A stretch of DNA of 64,000 nt from G963422745 sp963422745 (GCA_963422745.1 OY730477.1:1984001-2048000); one strand, 5' to 3'; shown: positions 8,256 to 17,415, numbered from the stretch's first letter. Translations and numbers: made by a program. The notes: generated by a model from the sequence alone, not told the origin.

Positions 8256-9035
8256 CTAGGCACCGGTGGGCCGTACGGTGATTCCGGCGTTGATGAGTGC
8301 GGTTTTGGCCTCAGCAATGGTGTGTTCACCGTAATGGAAGATGCTTGCCGCCAGTACAGCATCGGCACGACCATCAAGCACACCCTCAATCAGGTGCTGC
8401 AACGTCCCGACACCACCGCTTGCGATGACCGGCACGTCAACCGCCTTACAGACCGTGGAGGTCAGTTCAACGTCGTAGCCATCACGCGTGCCGTCTCGGT
8501 CCATTGATGTCAACAGAATCTCACCACCACCCAGCCGAGCCGCCTCACGAGCCCAAAGGACCGCATCAAGCCCGGTTCGTATGCGGCCACCATGGGTGTA
8601 GACCTCGAAACCGCTCTCAGTGTGAGTTGAGCGAACCGCGTCAATTGCCACCACACAACACTGCGCACCGAACTCGCGGCTGATGCGGGTGACAAGATCG
8701 GGGCTACGCACCGCCTCAGTGTTGACGCTCACCTTGTCTGCTCCCGCTCTTAGCAGCCGCCTGGCGTCGGCAATCGTACGAATCCCGCCACCGATCGTAA
8801 AGGGAATGAAGACCTGCTCAGCAACAGCGCGCGCCATCGCAACGATGGTGTCGCGTCGGTCCGAACTTGCTGTGATGTCCAAGAAGACAAGTTCGTCGGC
8901 GCCTTCTTCGTCGTAGCGGGCCGCCAATTCCACCGGGTCTCCGGCGTCGCGAATGTCGACGAAGTTGACGCCTTTTACCACCCGGCCAGCATCAACGTCG
9001 AGGCATGGAATCACCCGAACCGATTGCAGGGTCAT
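8256..9035 (-). CDS. hisF: Imidazole glycerol phosphate synthase, cyclase subunit
   Basis: About 259 residues from ATG 9035, which overlaps the hisA stop (ATGA). Motifs are VRVIPCLDVDAGRVVKGVNF with the catalytic Asp, FIPFTIGGGIRT, VSVNTEAVRSP, LLTSMDRDGTRDGYD with the second catalytic Asp, and PVIASGGVGT. It cyclises PRFAR with ammonia from HisH to give imidazole glycerol phosphate and AICAR. It is the last gene of the contiguous hisD-F block before the repeat-filled gap. Confidence 0.97.
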   Translation of the reverse strand: MTLQSVRVIPCLDVDAGRVVKGVNFVDIRDAGDPVELAARYDEEGADELVFLDITASSDRRDTIVAMARAVAEQVFIPFTIGGGIRTIADARRLLRAGADKVSVNTEAVRSPDLVTRISREFGAQCCVVAIDAVRSTHTESGFEVYTHGGRIRTGLDAVLWAREAARLGGGEILLTSMDRDGTRDGYDVELTSTVCKAVDVPVIASGGVGTLQHLIEGVLDGRADAVLAASIFHYGEHTIAEAKTALINAGITVRPTGA

Positions 9036-9841
9036 ATGGCCCCCGCGGTTGGTCCTGAGAGGTTCGACCTTGTTGCTTTGTCTGTAGACCGGTTCGGGTC
9101 CCAATTTGTCGCTCCCCCCGATTCCAGCACATGAATCGCCTGGGCCACATTGACGCGGCCCTCATAGATCGCCTTGCCAACAATCACTCCGTCGAGACGC
9201 CGCCCGTTTGAACGCAGCGCCGCCAAAGCAGCCAGGTCGCCATTGTCAGCTACACCACCCGAAGCAATCACGGCAACCTCGGTACCCGCAAGCACCTCGG
9301 TTAGTCCGACGAGGTCGGGACCCTCAAGCGTGCCATCGCGGGTGATGTCGGTGACCACGAAGGCATCCACTCCGTTGTCTTCAAAGGCTCGGGCAACGTC
9401 AAGCACGGTCCGTCCCGATCCCACAAGCCAGCCATCGGTGGCGATCTCGCCGAATCTTGCATCCAGACCAACCGCAACCCGGCGCGATTTCGTAAGCGTT
9501 CGAACGAGATCCGGGTTATGCAGAGCTGCGGTACCGATGACAACTCGGGTCACACCGGCTTCGAAGAGCGTCTCTGCAGCCTCGATTGAGCGAACCCCTC
9601 CACCGGCCTGAACGGGCAGGTCGACTGTGGCTGCAACGGCCGCGATGACGTCATGGTTGACCGGCTTACCGCAACGGGCAGCGTCAAGATCAACGACATG
9701 TATCCAGTGCGCCCCGGCAGCTTCGAATTCTTGGGCCTGAACGACCGGATCATCGCCGTAGACGGTTTCTTGGTCGTAGTCGCCTTTGCGCAGCCGCACG
9801 CAGCGGCCGCCTCGGATGTCTATCGCCGGATACAGGAGCAT
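9032..9841 (-). CDS. hisA: ProFAR isomerase
   Basis: About 269 residues from ATG 9841, overlapping the hisH stop (ATGA). The barrel motifs are LYPAIDIRGGRCVRL with the catalytic Asp, LPVQAGGGVRS, VVIGTAALHNP, VTDITRDGTLEGPD with the second Asp, and AVIASGGV. It performs the Amadori isomerisation of ProFAR. In some actinobacteria lacking trpF this enzyme (PriA) serves both pathways; trpF is present here, so it is most likely a plain HisA. The C-terminus has a tail of about 25 residues beyond the core. Confidence 0.95.
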   Translation of the reverse strand: MLLYPAIDIRGGRCVRLRKGDYDQETVYGDDPVVQAQEFEAAGAHWIHVVDLDAARCGKPVNHDVIAAVAATVDLPVQAGGGVRSIEAAETLFEAGVTRVVIGTAALHNPDLVRTLTKSRRVAVGLDARFGEIATDGWLVGSGRTVLDVARAFEDNGVDAFVVTDITRDGTLEGPDLVGLTEVLAGTEVAVIASGGVADNGDLAALAALRSNGRRLDGVIVGKAIYEGRVNVAQAIHVLESGGATNWDPNRSTDKATRSNLSGPTAGAI

Positions 9842-10545
9842 CAAATCGAGGACACGCGGGCCTGTTCGACGAAGTTGGCGAGTATCCGAAGACCGTTGCG
9901 ACCCGACTTCTCAGGATGAAACTGACACGCCCACACTGAGCCGCGGGCAGCTGCTGCGACGATGTCCCCACCGTATGCGCATGTGGCTATAACACCATTA
10001 CCAGCGCTCACCTGCGCCGGTTCCTCCCAAGGGCCGCCGGTTTGGCATCGGCCGTTTGCCTTCACTACGGATCGAACGCCGTAGGAATGCACGAAATACA
10101 CCCAGGCATTGTCATCGAGTCCCGCCAGCATCGGGTGGTCCCCGAGGCAGCGATTCAGCTGATTCCATTGCATTTGGGGACGTTTCACGGTGTCGGCAAG
10201 CAACCGTACCTGGTCGTCAAACACCCCTAGGCCACGATGTCCGGGTGCTTCTTCTGAACTCGCGAACAGGACTTGCATACCTATGCAAATGCCAAAGAAC
10301 GGCACACCCGCGGCGATGCGCTCCAATGAGATATCGGCAAGACCGCTGGAGTGCAACGCATTGATGCAAGGTGCGAACGCACCCACTCCCGGCAGGACTA
10401 CGGCGTCGGCGGATTCGATGAGCCTGCGGTCGGTCGTCAGGCGCACATCCGCGCCGACATGAGCGAAGCCCTTACATGCCGAGTGAAGGTTTCCTATGCC
10501 GTAGTCGAGAATCGCCAGCAGTGGGCGATCGCTTTCCGAACGCAC
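9841..10545 (-). CDS. hisH: Imidazole glycerol phosphate synthase, glutaminase subunit
   Basis: 234 residues with a GTG start at 10545 directly abutting the hisB stop. It is a class I glutamine amidotransferase: nucleophile Cys in FGICIGMQVLF, then the His/Glu pair in CQFHPEKSG. The N-terminal AILDYGIGNLHS and VVLPGVGAF are typical of HisH. It supplies ammonia to HisF. Neighbours and order (B-H-A-F) are the standard actinobacterial arrangement. Confidence 0.96.
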   Translation of the reverse strand: MRSESDRPLLAILDYGIGNLHSACKGFAHVGADVRLTTDRRLIESADAVVLPGVGAFAPCINALHSSGLADISLERIAAGVPFFGICIGMQVLFASSEEAPGHRGLGVFDDQVRLLADTVKRPQMQWNQLNRCLGDHPMLAGLDDNAWVYFVHSYGVRSVVKANGRCQTGGPWEEPAQVSAGNGVIATCAYGGDIVAAAARGSVWACQFHPEKSGRNGLRILANFVEQARVSSI

Positions 10546-11133
10546 CTACAGGGTTCCCTTCGTGGATGGAATGGCGTCGCCTTCAATCCGTACCGCATCA
10601 CGTAGAGACCGGGCGACAGCTTTGAACGTTGCTTCAACGATGTGATGCGTATTGCGGCCTCGTTGACCGACTATGTGCAAGGTGATCTCTGAGGCCATCA
10701 CGACGGCCCGGAAGAACTCCTCCACCAGTTGCGGATCGAAAGGTGGATCACCCAGGATCTTCTGACCGGGGAAGTCGACGTCGTAGTACAGATATGGACG
10801 CCCCGACAGGTCAAGCACTACCTCAACCGCGGCCTCATCCAGAGGGACCGTGACCGAGGCGAAGCGTCGCACACCTCGCTTGTTGCCCCAAGCTGCCCGC
10901 AGTGTTTGACCGAGGGCGATACCAACGTCTTCAACCGTGTGGTGAGCATCAACGGCGAGGTCGCCTGAGGCATGGACTTGCAGACCGAACCCGCCGTGGC
11001 GGCTTAGCTGATCGAGCATGTGATCAAAGAAAGCGATACCGGTGCAGATGTCGCTGCTGGCGCCGTCCAGATCAACTGTGATCGCCACCTGGGTCTCAGC
11101 GGTCGTCCGCTTGGTGGTCGCCTGGCGGGTCAT
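10546..11133 (-). CDS. hisB: Imidazoleglycerol-phosphate dehydratase
   Basis: 195 residues from ATG 11133, with an AGGTG element about 7 nt upstream; GTG 11151 is an alternative. Metal-binding motifs are FFDHMLDQLSRHGG, DAHHTVEDVGIALG and NTHHIVEATFKA, the paired HHxxE/D sites that bind Mn. It is the monofunctional dehydratase with no histidinol-phosphatase domain. It dehydrates IGP to imidazole-acetol phosphate, the substrate of HisC encoded just upstream. Confidence 0.96.
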   Translation of the reverse strand: MTRQATTKRTTAETQVAITVDLDGASSDICTGIAFFDHMLDQLSRHGGFGLQVHASGDLAVDAHHTVEDVGIALGQTLRAAWGNKRGVRRFASVTVPLDEAAVEVVLDLSGRPYLYYDVDFPGQKILGDPPFDPQLVEEFFRAVVMASEITLHIVGQRGRNTHHIVEATFKAVARSLRDAVRIEGDAIPSTKGTL

Positions 11134-11176
11134 CGCGACACCTGTACCCACACGGGTGCCCTTACATACGAGACAA

Positions 11177-12256
11177 TCACCTCAGCACCTCCGATAAGGC
11201 AACCAGAAACCGATCGTTTTCCGAAGCATTACCCACAGTTACCCGTAGCCAGTTACGCAATCGGGGCCACGACGAGCAGTTGCGCACCAGCACGGATCGG
11301 TCAACCAAAGCTTGCCATAGGTCATCTCCGTTGTGATCGATCGGGTGAAACAGCACGAAATTTGCGCTCGAGGGCGCAACATCTACAGGTAGTTCAGCCA
11401 ATCCGGCGACTAGGCGCTCACGTTCAGCGACCAGGCGGGTGACACGATCATTCATAGCGCTGACATAGCGAAGAGCTACGGTGCCTGCGATCTGTTTAAC
11501 GACATCCAGGTGATACGGGAGCACTACCTTTTGCAGTTCGCTCACCAACCAGGTTGGTGCCAGCAGATAGCCGAGACGCAAACCTGCCAGGGCCCAAGTC
11601 TTTGAATAGGTGCGACTGACGACCAGTGGGATATCGCTTGCCAGCAAACTACAGGTGCTCACATCGGCGAACTGACCGTAGGCCTCGTCCACGCACAAGA
11701 GCCCATCTGTCTGGGTAACCAGCTCTAGAACTTGCTTGATGTCGGCCAACCGATCGACCATCCCGGTGGGATTGTTGGGTGAACACAAAAACGTGATCGA
11801 AGGCCTGGACCCGGTCAGTACACGCTCTACCTGGTCGAGATCCAAAGAGAAATCCTCGGCGCGTTCGCCTGGGGCCAACTCCGATCCGCAGATCAGAGCG
11901 AGGTGGCTGTGCAGCGCATATGTCGGCTCGAACACTGCTACGGCACGGCCCGCGCCGCCGTAGGTCAACAGCAGGGTTTGCAGTACCTCATTGGAACCGT
12001 TGGCGGTGAACACCTGTTCGGGTCCGACGCCGTGGATGCGCCCGATGGCGGTTCGCAATTCGATGGCATCACGTGATGGGTACCGGTGCCAGTCGACACC
12101 GTGGAGGGCATCGATCAGCGCGTCGGTGAACCCCTGCGGCGGCGGCTCGGGGCTTTCGTTGGTGTTGAGGCGGACCTCCACGTCAAGTTGAGGTGAGTGG
12201 TAGCCATCGTTGAGGCGAACGAAGTCTCGTGGGGCGGGCAACTGCAACATTTTCAC
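11177..12256 (-). CDS. hisC: Histidinol-phosphate aminotransferase
   Basis: 359 residues, a class I/II PLP aminotransferase. The Schiff-base lysine is in SRTYSKTWALAGLRLGY. Other conserved parts are RLNTNESPEPPP, FTANGSNEVLQ, LCSPNNPTG and VDEAYGQF. It transaminates imidazole-acetol phosphate with glutamate. The GTG at 12256 overlaps the hisD stop (GTGA); an ATG two codons later (12250) is the alternative. Confidence 0.95.
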   Translation of the reverse strand: MKMLQLPAPRDFVRLNDGYHSPQLDVEVRLNTNESPEPPPQGFTDALIDALHGVDWHRYPSRDAIELRTAIGRIHGVGPEQVFTANGSNEVLQTLLLTYGGAGRAVAVFEPTYALHSHLALICGSELAPGERAEDFSLDLDQVERVLTGSRPSITFLCSPNNPTGMVDRLADIKQVLELVTQTDGLLCVDEAYGQFADVSTCSLLASDIPLVVSRTYSKTWALAGLRLGYLLAPTWLVSELQKVVLPYHLDVVKQIAGTVALRYVSAMNDRVTRLVAERERLVAGLAELPVDVAPSSANFVLFHPIDHNGDDLWQALVDRSVLVRNCSSWPRLRNWLRVTVGNASENDRFLVALSEVLR

Positions 12257-13626
12257 AGACCTGCAGAGCCTCTCTTGAGGGTTGTGTCGCCTGAGTGCAT
12301 TCGGCTAGCTGCGGCGGGCTGCGACTCGCATCGATCCCCGTAGCGTTGCTCGACGCGGAGGCGAATCGATCCAGCGTGGGCGTCGAGGCCCTCTGTGTCG
12401 GCAAGAGTGATCACATGCGGACCCAGTTGGCTCAGAGCTAGTTGTGTGGCGCTGATGACATGCGTGTCCTTGATGAAGTCATGGACGGTGAGCGCTCCCG
12501 CGAAACGCGCCGTTCCAGCAGTGGGCAGCACATGACTGGGACCGGCGATGTAGTCGCCAAGCGATGCTGGCGTCAAGGACCCGCAAAATACCGCACCGGC
12601 ATTGCGGACCAACGGAAGCAGCTCTTCGGGGTCGGCGGTCTGGAGTTCGAGATGTTCCGGGGCGATAAAGTTCGCCACCTTCATTGCCTGTTCACAATCG
12701 CGGCACAACGCCATAATTCCGGATCCGTTCAGCGTGGCCTCTATTTCAGCTCGACGTGGTGCCTCCAAAACAAGTTGTCGGACAGCGGAGCTGACTTCGT
12801 CAGCCACGGACTCGTCCCAAGTGATGAACCATGCCAGCCCGTCGGGTCCGTGCTCGGCTTGTACGATCAGATCAATGGCTGCGTAGCTCGCTGGTGCCGA
12901 ACCATCGCCGACTACCACGATTTCACTTGGCCCCGCAAAGGCGGAGGGCACAGCGACCTGCCCGTATACCTCACGCTTCGCCAAGGCAACATAGACATTG
13001 CCGGGACCGACAATAACGTCAACGGGCGAAATGGTCTCGGTTCCATATGCAAGCGCTGCTATGGCCTGCGCCCCTCCGACGGCGAACACCTCGTGGACGC
13101 CTGCGATCGAAGCCGCTGCGAGCACCACCTCCGGTATGCGTCCGTCCGGGGCTGGAGGTACGCACACGGCAATCTCGCTTACACCAGCGACCGCGGCCGG
13201 AATGGCGGTCATCAGAACCGTGGACGGGTAGACGGCCCGACCACCGGGCACATAGCAACCCGCTCGCCGTACTGGTTGATGCAGGCCCCGAACTGTGATT
13301 CCACGGTTTTGGAATTCAATATCGGGCCTTACCTGCGCTTGATGATAAGAGCGAATCGACGATGCCGCTGTCTGCAACGCGTACCTCACCGGTTCGGCGA
13401 TGCGATCAAGTGCCAACGCCATGTCGTTGCGGTCTACCCGAAGGCGCTTGACGTCTACCTTGTCGAGACGGTTAGTGAAATTCCGCAAGGCTGCGTCACC
13501 GTCGGCACGTACAGCGGCGATGATCTCACGCACTGTTTCGACCGGTTTGTCGCTCACAAATTCAGGCCGAGGCAGATACTTGGCGAGTTCGTCGGATGCT
13601 TGTCGCAGGTCAATACGGCGGAGCAC
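12253..13626 (-). CDS. hisD: Histidinol dehydrogenase
   Basis: 457 residues with a GTG start. Family motifs are RRAGCYVPGGRAVYPSTVLM, VDVIVGPGNVYV, LIVQAEHGPDG and FIAPEHLELQT. The QAEHG stretch holds Zn-site residues, and the acid/base Glu-His pair lies in APEHL. It carries out the last two oxidations to histidine. The C-terminal tail of about 30 residues ending near TTLKRGSAGL is longer than usual. It is the first gene of the his/trp unit; a TAGCGT box six bases before the GTG suggests a leaderless transcript. Confidence 0.95.
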   Translation of the reverse strand: MLRRIDLRQASDELAKYLPRPEFVSDKPVETVREIIAAVRADGDAALRNFTNRLDKVDVKRLRVDRNDMALALDRIAEPVRYALQTAASSIRSYHQAQVRPDIEFQNRGITVRGLHQPVRRAGCYVPGGRAVYPSTVLMTAIPAAVAGVSEIAVCVPPAPDGRIPEVVLAAASIAGVHEVFAVGGAQAIAALAYGTETISPVDVIVGPGNVYVALAKREVYGQVAVPSAFAGPSEIVVVGDGSAPASYAAIDLIVQAEHGPDGLAWFITWDESVADEVSSAVRQLVLEAPRRAEIEATLNGSGIMALCRDCEQAMKVANFIAPEHLELQTADPEELLPLVRNAGAVFCGSLTPASLGDYIAGPSHVLPTAGTARFAGALTVHDFIKDTHVISATQLALSQLGPHVITLADTEGLDAHAGSIRLRVEQRYGDRCESQPAAASRMHSGDTTLKRGSAGL

Positions 13627-13632
13627 CCGTTC

Positions 13633-13638
13633 ACGCTA
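13633..13638 (-). promoter_or_regulatory. -10 box TAGCGT, hisD leaderless promoter
   Basis: TAGCGT on the minus strand, six bases before the GTG of hisD. The same TAGCGT hexamer lies six bases before fumarase and eight before the acyl-CoA dehydrogenase. If used, the mRNA would begin at or next to the start codon and exclude the hairpins further upstream. Confidence 0.5.
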
Positions 13639-13710
13639 ACGTCGGATGGTCGAGCTGCACAGCAAACGTGCTGCCTGAAATTGCGATGACTGCAACAGCG
13701 AAGTGGAGTG

Positions 13711-13775
13711 CGGCCACCCCCGTTTGAACGAGGGTGGCCGCGGGCGACACAGGGCGGCGGATCCCTTGTGTCGCC
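13711..13775. promoter_or_regulatory. Two adjacent inverted repeats between hisD and the SpoIID gene
   Basis: First hairpin 13711-13740: 9-bp arms CGGCCACCC/GGGTGGCCG enclose a further CGTT/AACG pairing. Second hairpin at about 13743-13775: GGCGACACA-GGG pairs with CCCTTGTGTCGCC with one bulged base. Neither is followed by a T tract on either strand. They could be bidirectional I-shaped terminators or a cis-regulatory leader of the his unit; position and strong pairing are the only evidence. Confidence 0.5.
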
Positions 13776-13879
13776 GATTAAGGCTGAGTGGCGGGAACTC
13801 AGCAAGGCCACGCTATCGCGCACCCACGGTGCGCACAACGATTCATAGGCCTCTCAGCGGCGGGAAAATTTGACAATTG

Positions 13880-13888
13880 TGTTATAAT
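13880..13888 (+). promoter_or_regulatory. Extended -10 promoter of the SpoIID-SLH gene
   Basis: TGTTATAAT is a perfect extended -10 (TGnTATAAT), about 80 bp before the proposed ATG at 13967. A TTGACA at 13870 is only 7 bp away, so it cannot pair with this box as a -35. The leader after it has near-repeats of CTTGCCAGTCAC, CTTGCAGGTCAC and CTTGCCAG, possibly a regulator-binding region. Confidence 0.6.
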
Positions 13889-13966
13889 TGTTCCGAATCG
13901 TCATGTACTTGCCAGTCACATGCTTGCAGGTCACGTTCTTGCCAGATGTCTAGCGGCAGTTCCTGG

Positions 13967-16309
13967 ATGTGGGAGTCCAAGTTGTTCAACTCACCCTTGA
14001 GCCGATTGGTAGCGGCATTCGTTGTTTTTTTTGTGCTGGCTCCGGTCGTGCTGGCTCCTGCCACGGGTGCCGCCACGCAGCAATCCGACCGGTCAGTCAC
14101 GTTGTTAGGCGGAGGATGGGGTCACGGTATTGGCATGAGCCAGTACGGGGCGTTTGGTCGGGCGGAGGCAGGACATTCCTACGAAGAAATTCTCGGCTTC
14201 TACTATGACAACACGACTATCGCCACGATCGCAGATCTCAAGTCATCGGGCGACGGGACCATAGCCATCGAGTCCGACGATGTTGATGTTGATGTTGAAT
14301 TCGACGATTTGGTTGATGTGCGAGTGGCAATTGCGGAGTCCTTGGTGCTGGGCCCTCCCACTAACGCACCTGTTGGCTGGGAGATCACAGTGGTAGCTGC
14401 CGACAGCGAAATCGGTAGCGCAACAACAAGTGTGTCGGTGGCTTGGGACGAAAGCAGTTCCAGATGGTCTGCCAGAACCGAACAAGACGGTACCAATGTG
14501 GATCTATGCGCGAGCCGTGAGGAATGTCGTGGCAACCCCCTTGAGTTCATCTTGGGTGACGAGCAAGAGATAGTGCTGACCAAGGTAAGAAGAGGCGGCA
14601 GGACCGTCTACTTCAAGGGCAAGGGCCGCTACGACAGTTTCGGTCACTATCGCGCTGGCAGCATCGTGCTACATCCCGCGGAAGTAGCTGGACCCAAAGG
14701 ACAGGCTACGACCGAGTGTGGAAGTGCCAGAAGTGGACAATTTTGCGTGATCCACGGTCGTCTTGACATGCAGCAATATCTCTACGGAATAGACGAGGTG
14801 CCGTTGGCTTGGCCCATGGAGTCTCTCAAGGCTCAGGCAGTTGCTGCGAGAAGCTACGCATTGGCGAAGACCTTGGCCCGTCAATCCAACAAAGGCTGGA
14901 AAGCTCCCTTTGATGTATACGAGTCGGTCAAGGATCAGAACTACATCGGATGGAAACACGGGCGTCACTGCATTGACTCCGAATCTGAATGGTGCGAAGC
15001 CGTTGACGCCACCAGCAACGAGATCGTGGTGTACCGCAGCGATAAGACTGGTCAGGAGCAACCATACGTGGTTGAGGCCTTCTACTCGTCCTCCAACGGT
15101 GGTCACACATCCGAACCGCGCGACGTATGGGCTAACGGCAAGGATCTGCCTTATCTCCGGGCCAAACCCGATCCCTACGACAACAACACCGAGAACCCCA
15201 ACAATATGAAGGCCTTCGTCTACCCCGTGGCACAGCTTTCAAGTTGGCTGAACAACTATCAGGCATCGCGGCCCGAACAGGCTCAGTTGAAGGTCGGTAC
15301 GGTCAAGTCGGTGACTATCAACGCTCCTGCTTCGGGCCGTGTTTCCTTTGCCGAAGTGATCATTGAGGGCTCCGACAAGACAGCCACGATGATGGACCGT
15401 TACAGATGCGGTCCACAAGGATCTTCCAGACAACTCTGTCACCGCAGCACCTACGGCGATGGTCAAGGCCACTACGGCTATCGGTTCTACAACGCAATCT
15501 GGAGAGGATGCTCCAATACGGCGGGTTGTTCTCCGTTGAAGTCATCAAACTTCAGGGTTCTCACCTTCAACGATCTTCAAGCGGGTACATATTATTACGA
15601 TCCCGTCATATGGCTGCTCGGTGAGCGGCTTACTACAGGGACGTCTGAGACGACGTTTTCGCCTGACGAGCCGATCACGCGTGGGCAGTTCGCGACGTTT
15701 TTGTGGCGTTTCGCTGGCAAGCCTACTGCGGAGCTTGACGGCACCCTCTTGTTCTCTGACGTTGAAGAAGACGCGTACTTCACCGAGCCAGTGAGATGGT
15801 TGACCGACACCGGGATCACCACAGGGACGTCTGAGACGACGTTTTCGCCTGACGAGCCGATCACGCGTGGGCAGTTCGCGACGTTTTTGTGGCGTTTCGC
15901 TGGCAAGCCTACTGCGGAGCTTGACGGCACCCTCTTGTTCTCTGACGTTGAAGAAGACGCGTACTTCACCGAGCCAGTGAGATGGTTGACCGACACCGGG
16001 ATCACCACAGGGACGTCTGAGACGACGTTCTCACCCGACGCACTCGTCACGCGTGGGCAGTTCGCGACATTCTTGTGGCGCTTCGCTGGCAAACCTGAGG
16101 CTCTTGGACCCGACGCTGCGATTCCTCCACATATGCGTGACTACGCGCCTTCAATTCCTGTTAGAGCCGAAATGGAAACTGAGGAGTACCCACCTGATGA
16201 CGAAGAGACTGATGCCGATTTGACCGACACGGAGTCCTCAGATGGTGAAGCGATTTCTGACGACATACCCGATGCAAACGCGTCCGATGACACTGACATG
16301 ACCGATTAG
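13967..16309 (+). CDS. SpoIID/LytB-domain surface protein with three SLH domains
   Basis: 780 residues from ATG 13967. A signal peptide is visible (basic n-region, hydrophobic AFVVFFVLAPVVLA, small residues before AATQQSD). The SpoIID/LytB part follows: LLGGGWGHGIGMSQYGAFG, IDEVPLAWPMESLKAQAVAA and VEAFYSSSNGGHT, as in proteins that cleave or modify peptidoglycan glycan strands. Three SLH modules (TTFSPDEPITRGQFATFLW type) span about residues 545-715 and anchor it to the cell wall. A very acidic tail ends the protein. The ORF stays open upstream with a Cys-rich stretch that I take as leader. Confidence 0.85.
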   Translation: MWESKLFNSPLSRLVAAFVVFFVLAPVVLAPATGAATQQSDRSVTLLGGGWGHGIGMSQYGAFGRAEAGHSYEEILGFYYDNTTIATIADLKSSGDGTIAIESDDVDVDVEFDDLVDVRVAIAESLVLGPPTNAPVGWEITVVAADSEIGSATTSVSVAWDESSSRWSARTEQDGTNVDLCASREECRGNPLEFILGDEQEIVLTKVRRGGRTVYFKGKGRYDSFGHYRAGSIVLHPAEVAGPKGQATTECGSARSGQFCVIHGRLDMQQYLYGIDEVPLAWPMESLKAQAVAARSYALAKTLARQSNKGWKAPFDVYESVKDQNYIGWKHGRHCIDSESEWCEAVDATSNEIVVYRSDKTGQEQPYVVEAFYSSSNGGHTSEPRDVWANGKDLPYLRAKPDPYDNNTENPNNMKAFVYPVAQLSSWLNNYQASRPEQAQLKVGTVKSVTINAPASGRVSFAEVIIEGSDKTATMMDRYRCGPQGSSRQLCHRSTYGDGQGHYGYRFYNAIWRGCSNTAGCSPLKSSNFRVLTFNDLQAGTYYYDPVIWLLGERLTTGTSETTFSPDEPITRGQFATFLWRFAGKPTAELDGTLLFSDVEEDAYFTEPVRWLTDTGITTGTSETTFSPDEPITRGQFATFLWRFAGKPTAELDGTLLFSDVEEDAYFTEPVRWLTDTGITTGTSETTFSPDALVTRGQFATFLWRFAGKPEALGPDAAIPPHMRDYAPSIPVRAEMETEEYPPDDEETDADLTDTESSDGEAISDDIPDANASDDTDMTD
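15635..16080. repeat. 186-bp tandem units encoding SLH modules
   Basis: Units begin at 15635, 15821 and 16007. Units 1 and 2 are almost identical at the DNA level including silent positions; unit 3 diverges after about 20 bases. Each unit is 62 codons, one SLH repeat, so copy number could change without frameshift. Confidence 0.93.
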
Positions 16310-16326
16310 CTGTACCGATTAGCTGT
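16301..16326. repeat. 13-bp tandem duplication over the SpoIID-SLH stop codon
   Basis: ACCGATTAGCTGT occurs twice in tandem; the first copy contains the TAG stop (16307-16309). A partial third copy follows. Confidence 0.85.
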
Positions 16327-16360
16327 AGTAAACCGATTCTTAAGCGACCCGGAACAGTCA

Positions 16361-17410
16361 CTACCTTGATTCTGCCAACTCGTGGATCCATGTGATGACA
16401 TCGGCTACGGGATCGCCACACCATTGCAGCATTGCATTGAGGTTTCGGCGATGCCGGGACGACACACCATCAAGATCGGCCAGAGAATCGTCGAGCTTCG
16501 TCAGAAAACCGGCCTCGTCGTCGGTCGCGAAGGCTGAGGTGAGTTCCCAGCGTCGCTGCAATTCGACTTGGTAAGCATGTCTCCCGGCCCAGGTGCTGAA
16601 CCGGATGGACGGTGTGCCGACCACCGCGGCCTCCGAGCACACCGTCTGGGAGTCCCCGACCACCAGATCACATGCAGCCAGCACATGATGGAACCGGTCC
16701 GGGGCTGTAGGAACCTCTAACGCGGCGAGTCGAGGCGGCGGATCGGTTTCCGAGGAGATCAGTACCCGGCCATGCCGTGATAATCGGGTCACGACGGCAT
16801 CAATTTGGGGCTCGTTGAGACCTATGTGGCCACGGTCATGGGTTGCCGTGAAGGCGGTTAGGCGTAGCAGGAACAAGCGCTCATTTCGCCGGGCTCCGAT
16901 CTCGCTACGGATTGAGGGGTCCGGTCGGAATCGTGACGGATGCAGGTAAAACAGTTCCTTGTACCCCCGGTAACAGCGGTGCCGTCGGGATCGAGACGTA
17001 CCGCCAGCTGTGGGACCGGTCGTCAGGTGGGCAAAGGGTGCGGCCAGGTAGTGAAGCATCCCAGCGGAGCGGCCGTCGTCACTGTCGTACAGCACCGGCG
17101 TACGGGTGAGTCGTCCGGCGTGTACCGCTGCGGGTGAACGGGTAACGATCACATCGGGACGAAATGATCTGACGGTGCGCCACATTTGCAGGTCACGCGC
17201 CAACAGTTCCCTCGCTAGCGACGGTCTTGTGGTTCCGGCTCGTGGGCCGCGTACATGGGCCTTGCCCTTCGCCACTATCAGCTCAACGACGTTTTCTTTG
17301 CCGGGGCGTGACACCCAGAGTGTTTGGTGACCGGAACTCGCGAGTCGTTCGTCAATCACGCCGAGTGTCCACACGTCGGCCGCATGAACCGCATCAAATA
17401 GGACCTTCAT
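16361..17410 (-). CDS. DUF354-like glycosyltransferase-fold protein
   Basis: 349 residues from ATG 17410. It starts MKVLFDAVHAADV and has a two-Rossmann GT-B-like pattern: FRPDVIVTRSPAAVHAGRL in the first half, then LAACDLVVGDSQTVCSEAAVVGTPSIRF in the second. That resembles DUF354/UDP-GlcNAc 2-epimerase-type proteins. It probably acts in polysaccharide or cell-surface glycan synthesis, judged by fold and by the flippase gene 5 bp upstream in the same unit. The substrate is unknown. Confidence 0.7.
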   Translation of the reverse strand: MKVLFDAVHAADVWTLGVIDERLASSGHQTLWVSRPGKENVVELIVAKGKAHVRGPRAGTTRPSLARELLARDLQMWRTVRSFRPDVIVTRSPAAVHAGRLTRTPVLYDSDDGRSAGMLHYLAAPFAHLTTGPTAGGTSRSRRHRCYRGYKELFYLHPSRFRPDPSIRSEIGARRNERLFLLRLTAFTATHDRGHIGLNEPQIDAVVTRLSRHGRVLISSETDPPPRLAALEVPTAPDRFHHVLAACDLVVGDSQTVCSEAAVVGTPSIRFSTWAGRHAYQVELQRRWELTSAFATDDEAGFLTKLDDSLADLDGVSSRHRRNLNAMLQWCGDPVADVITWIHELAESR

Positions 17411-17415
17411 GGTGA

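Noticed and set aside
12442..13689. 415-codon open frame on the plus strand
   Set aside because: It is entirely antisense to hisD, which has full family motifs; the composition is that of a shadow frame.
13799..13846. 15-codon leader peptide (MNRCAHRGCAIAWPC) upstream of hisD
   Set aside because: It has a fair ribosome site but only one His, so it is not a histidine attenuator leader, and a closer leaderless promoter exists.
13870..13888. TTGACA and TATAAT as a -35/-10 pair
   Set aside because: The spacing is only 7 bp. The TATAAT works as an extended -10 instead.
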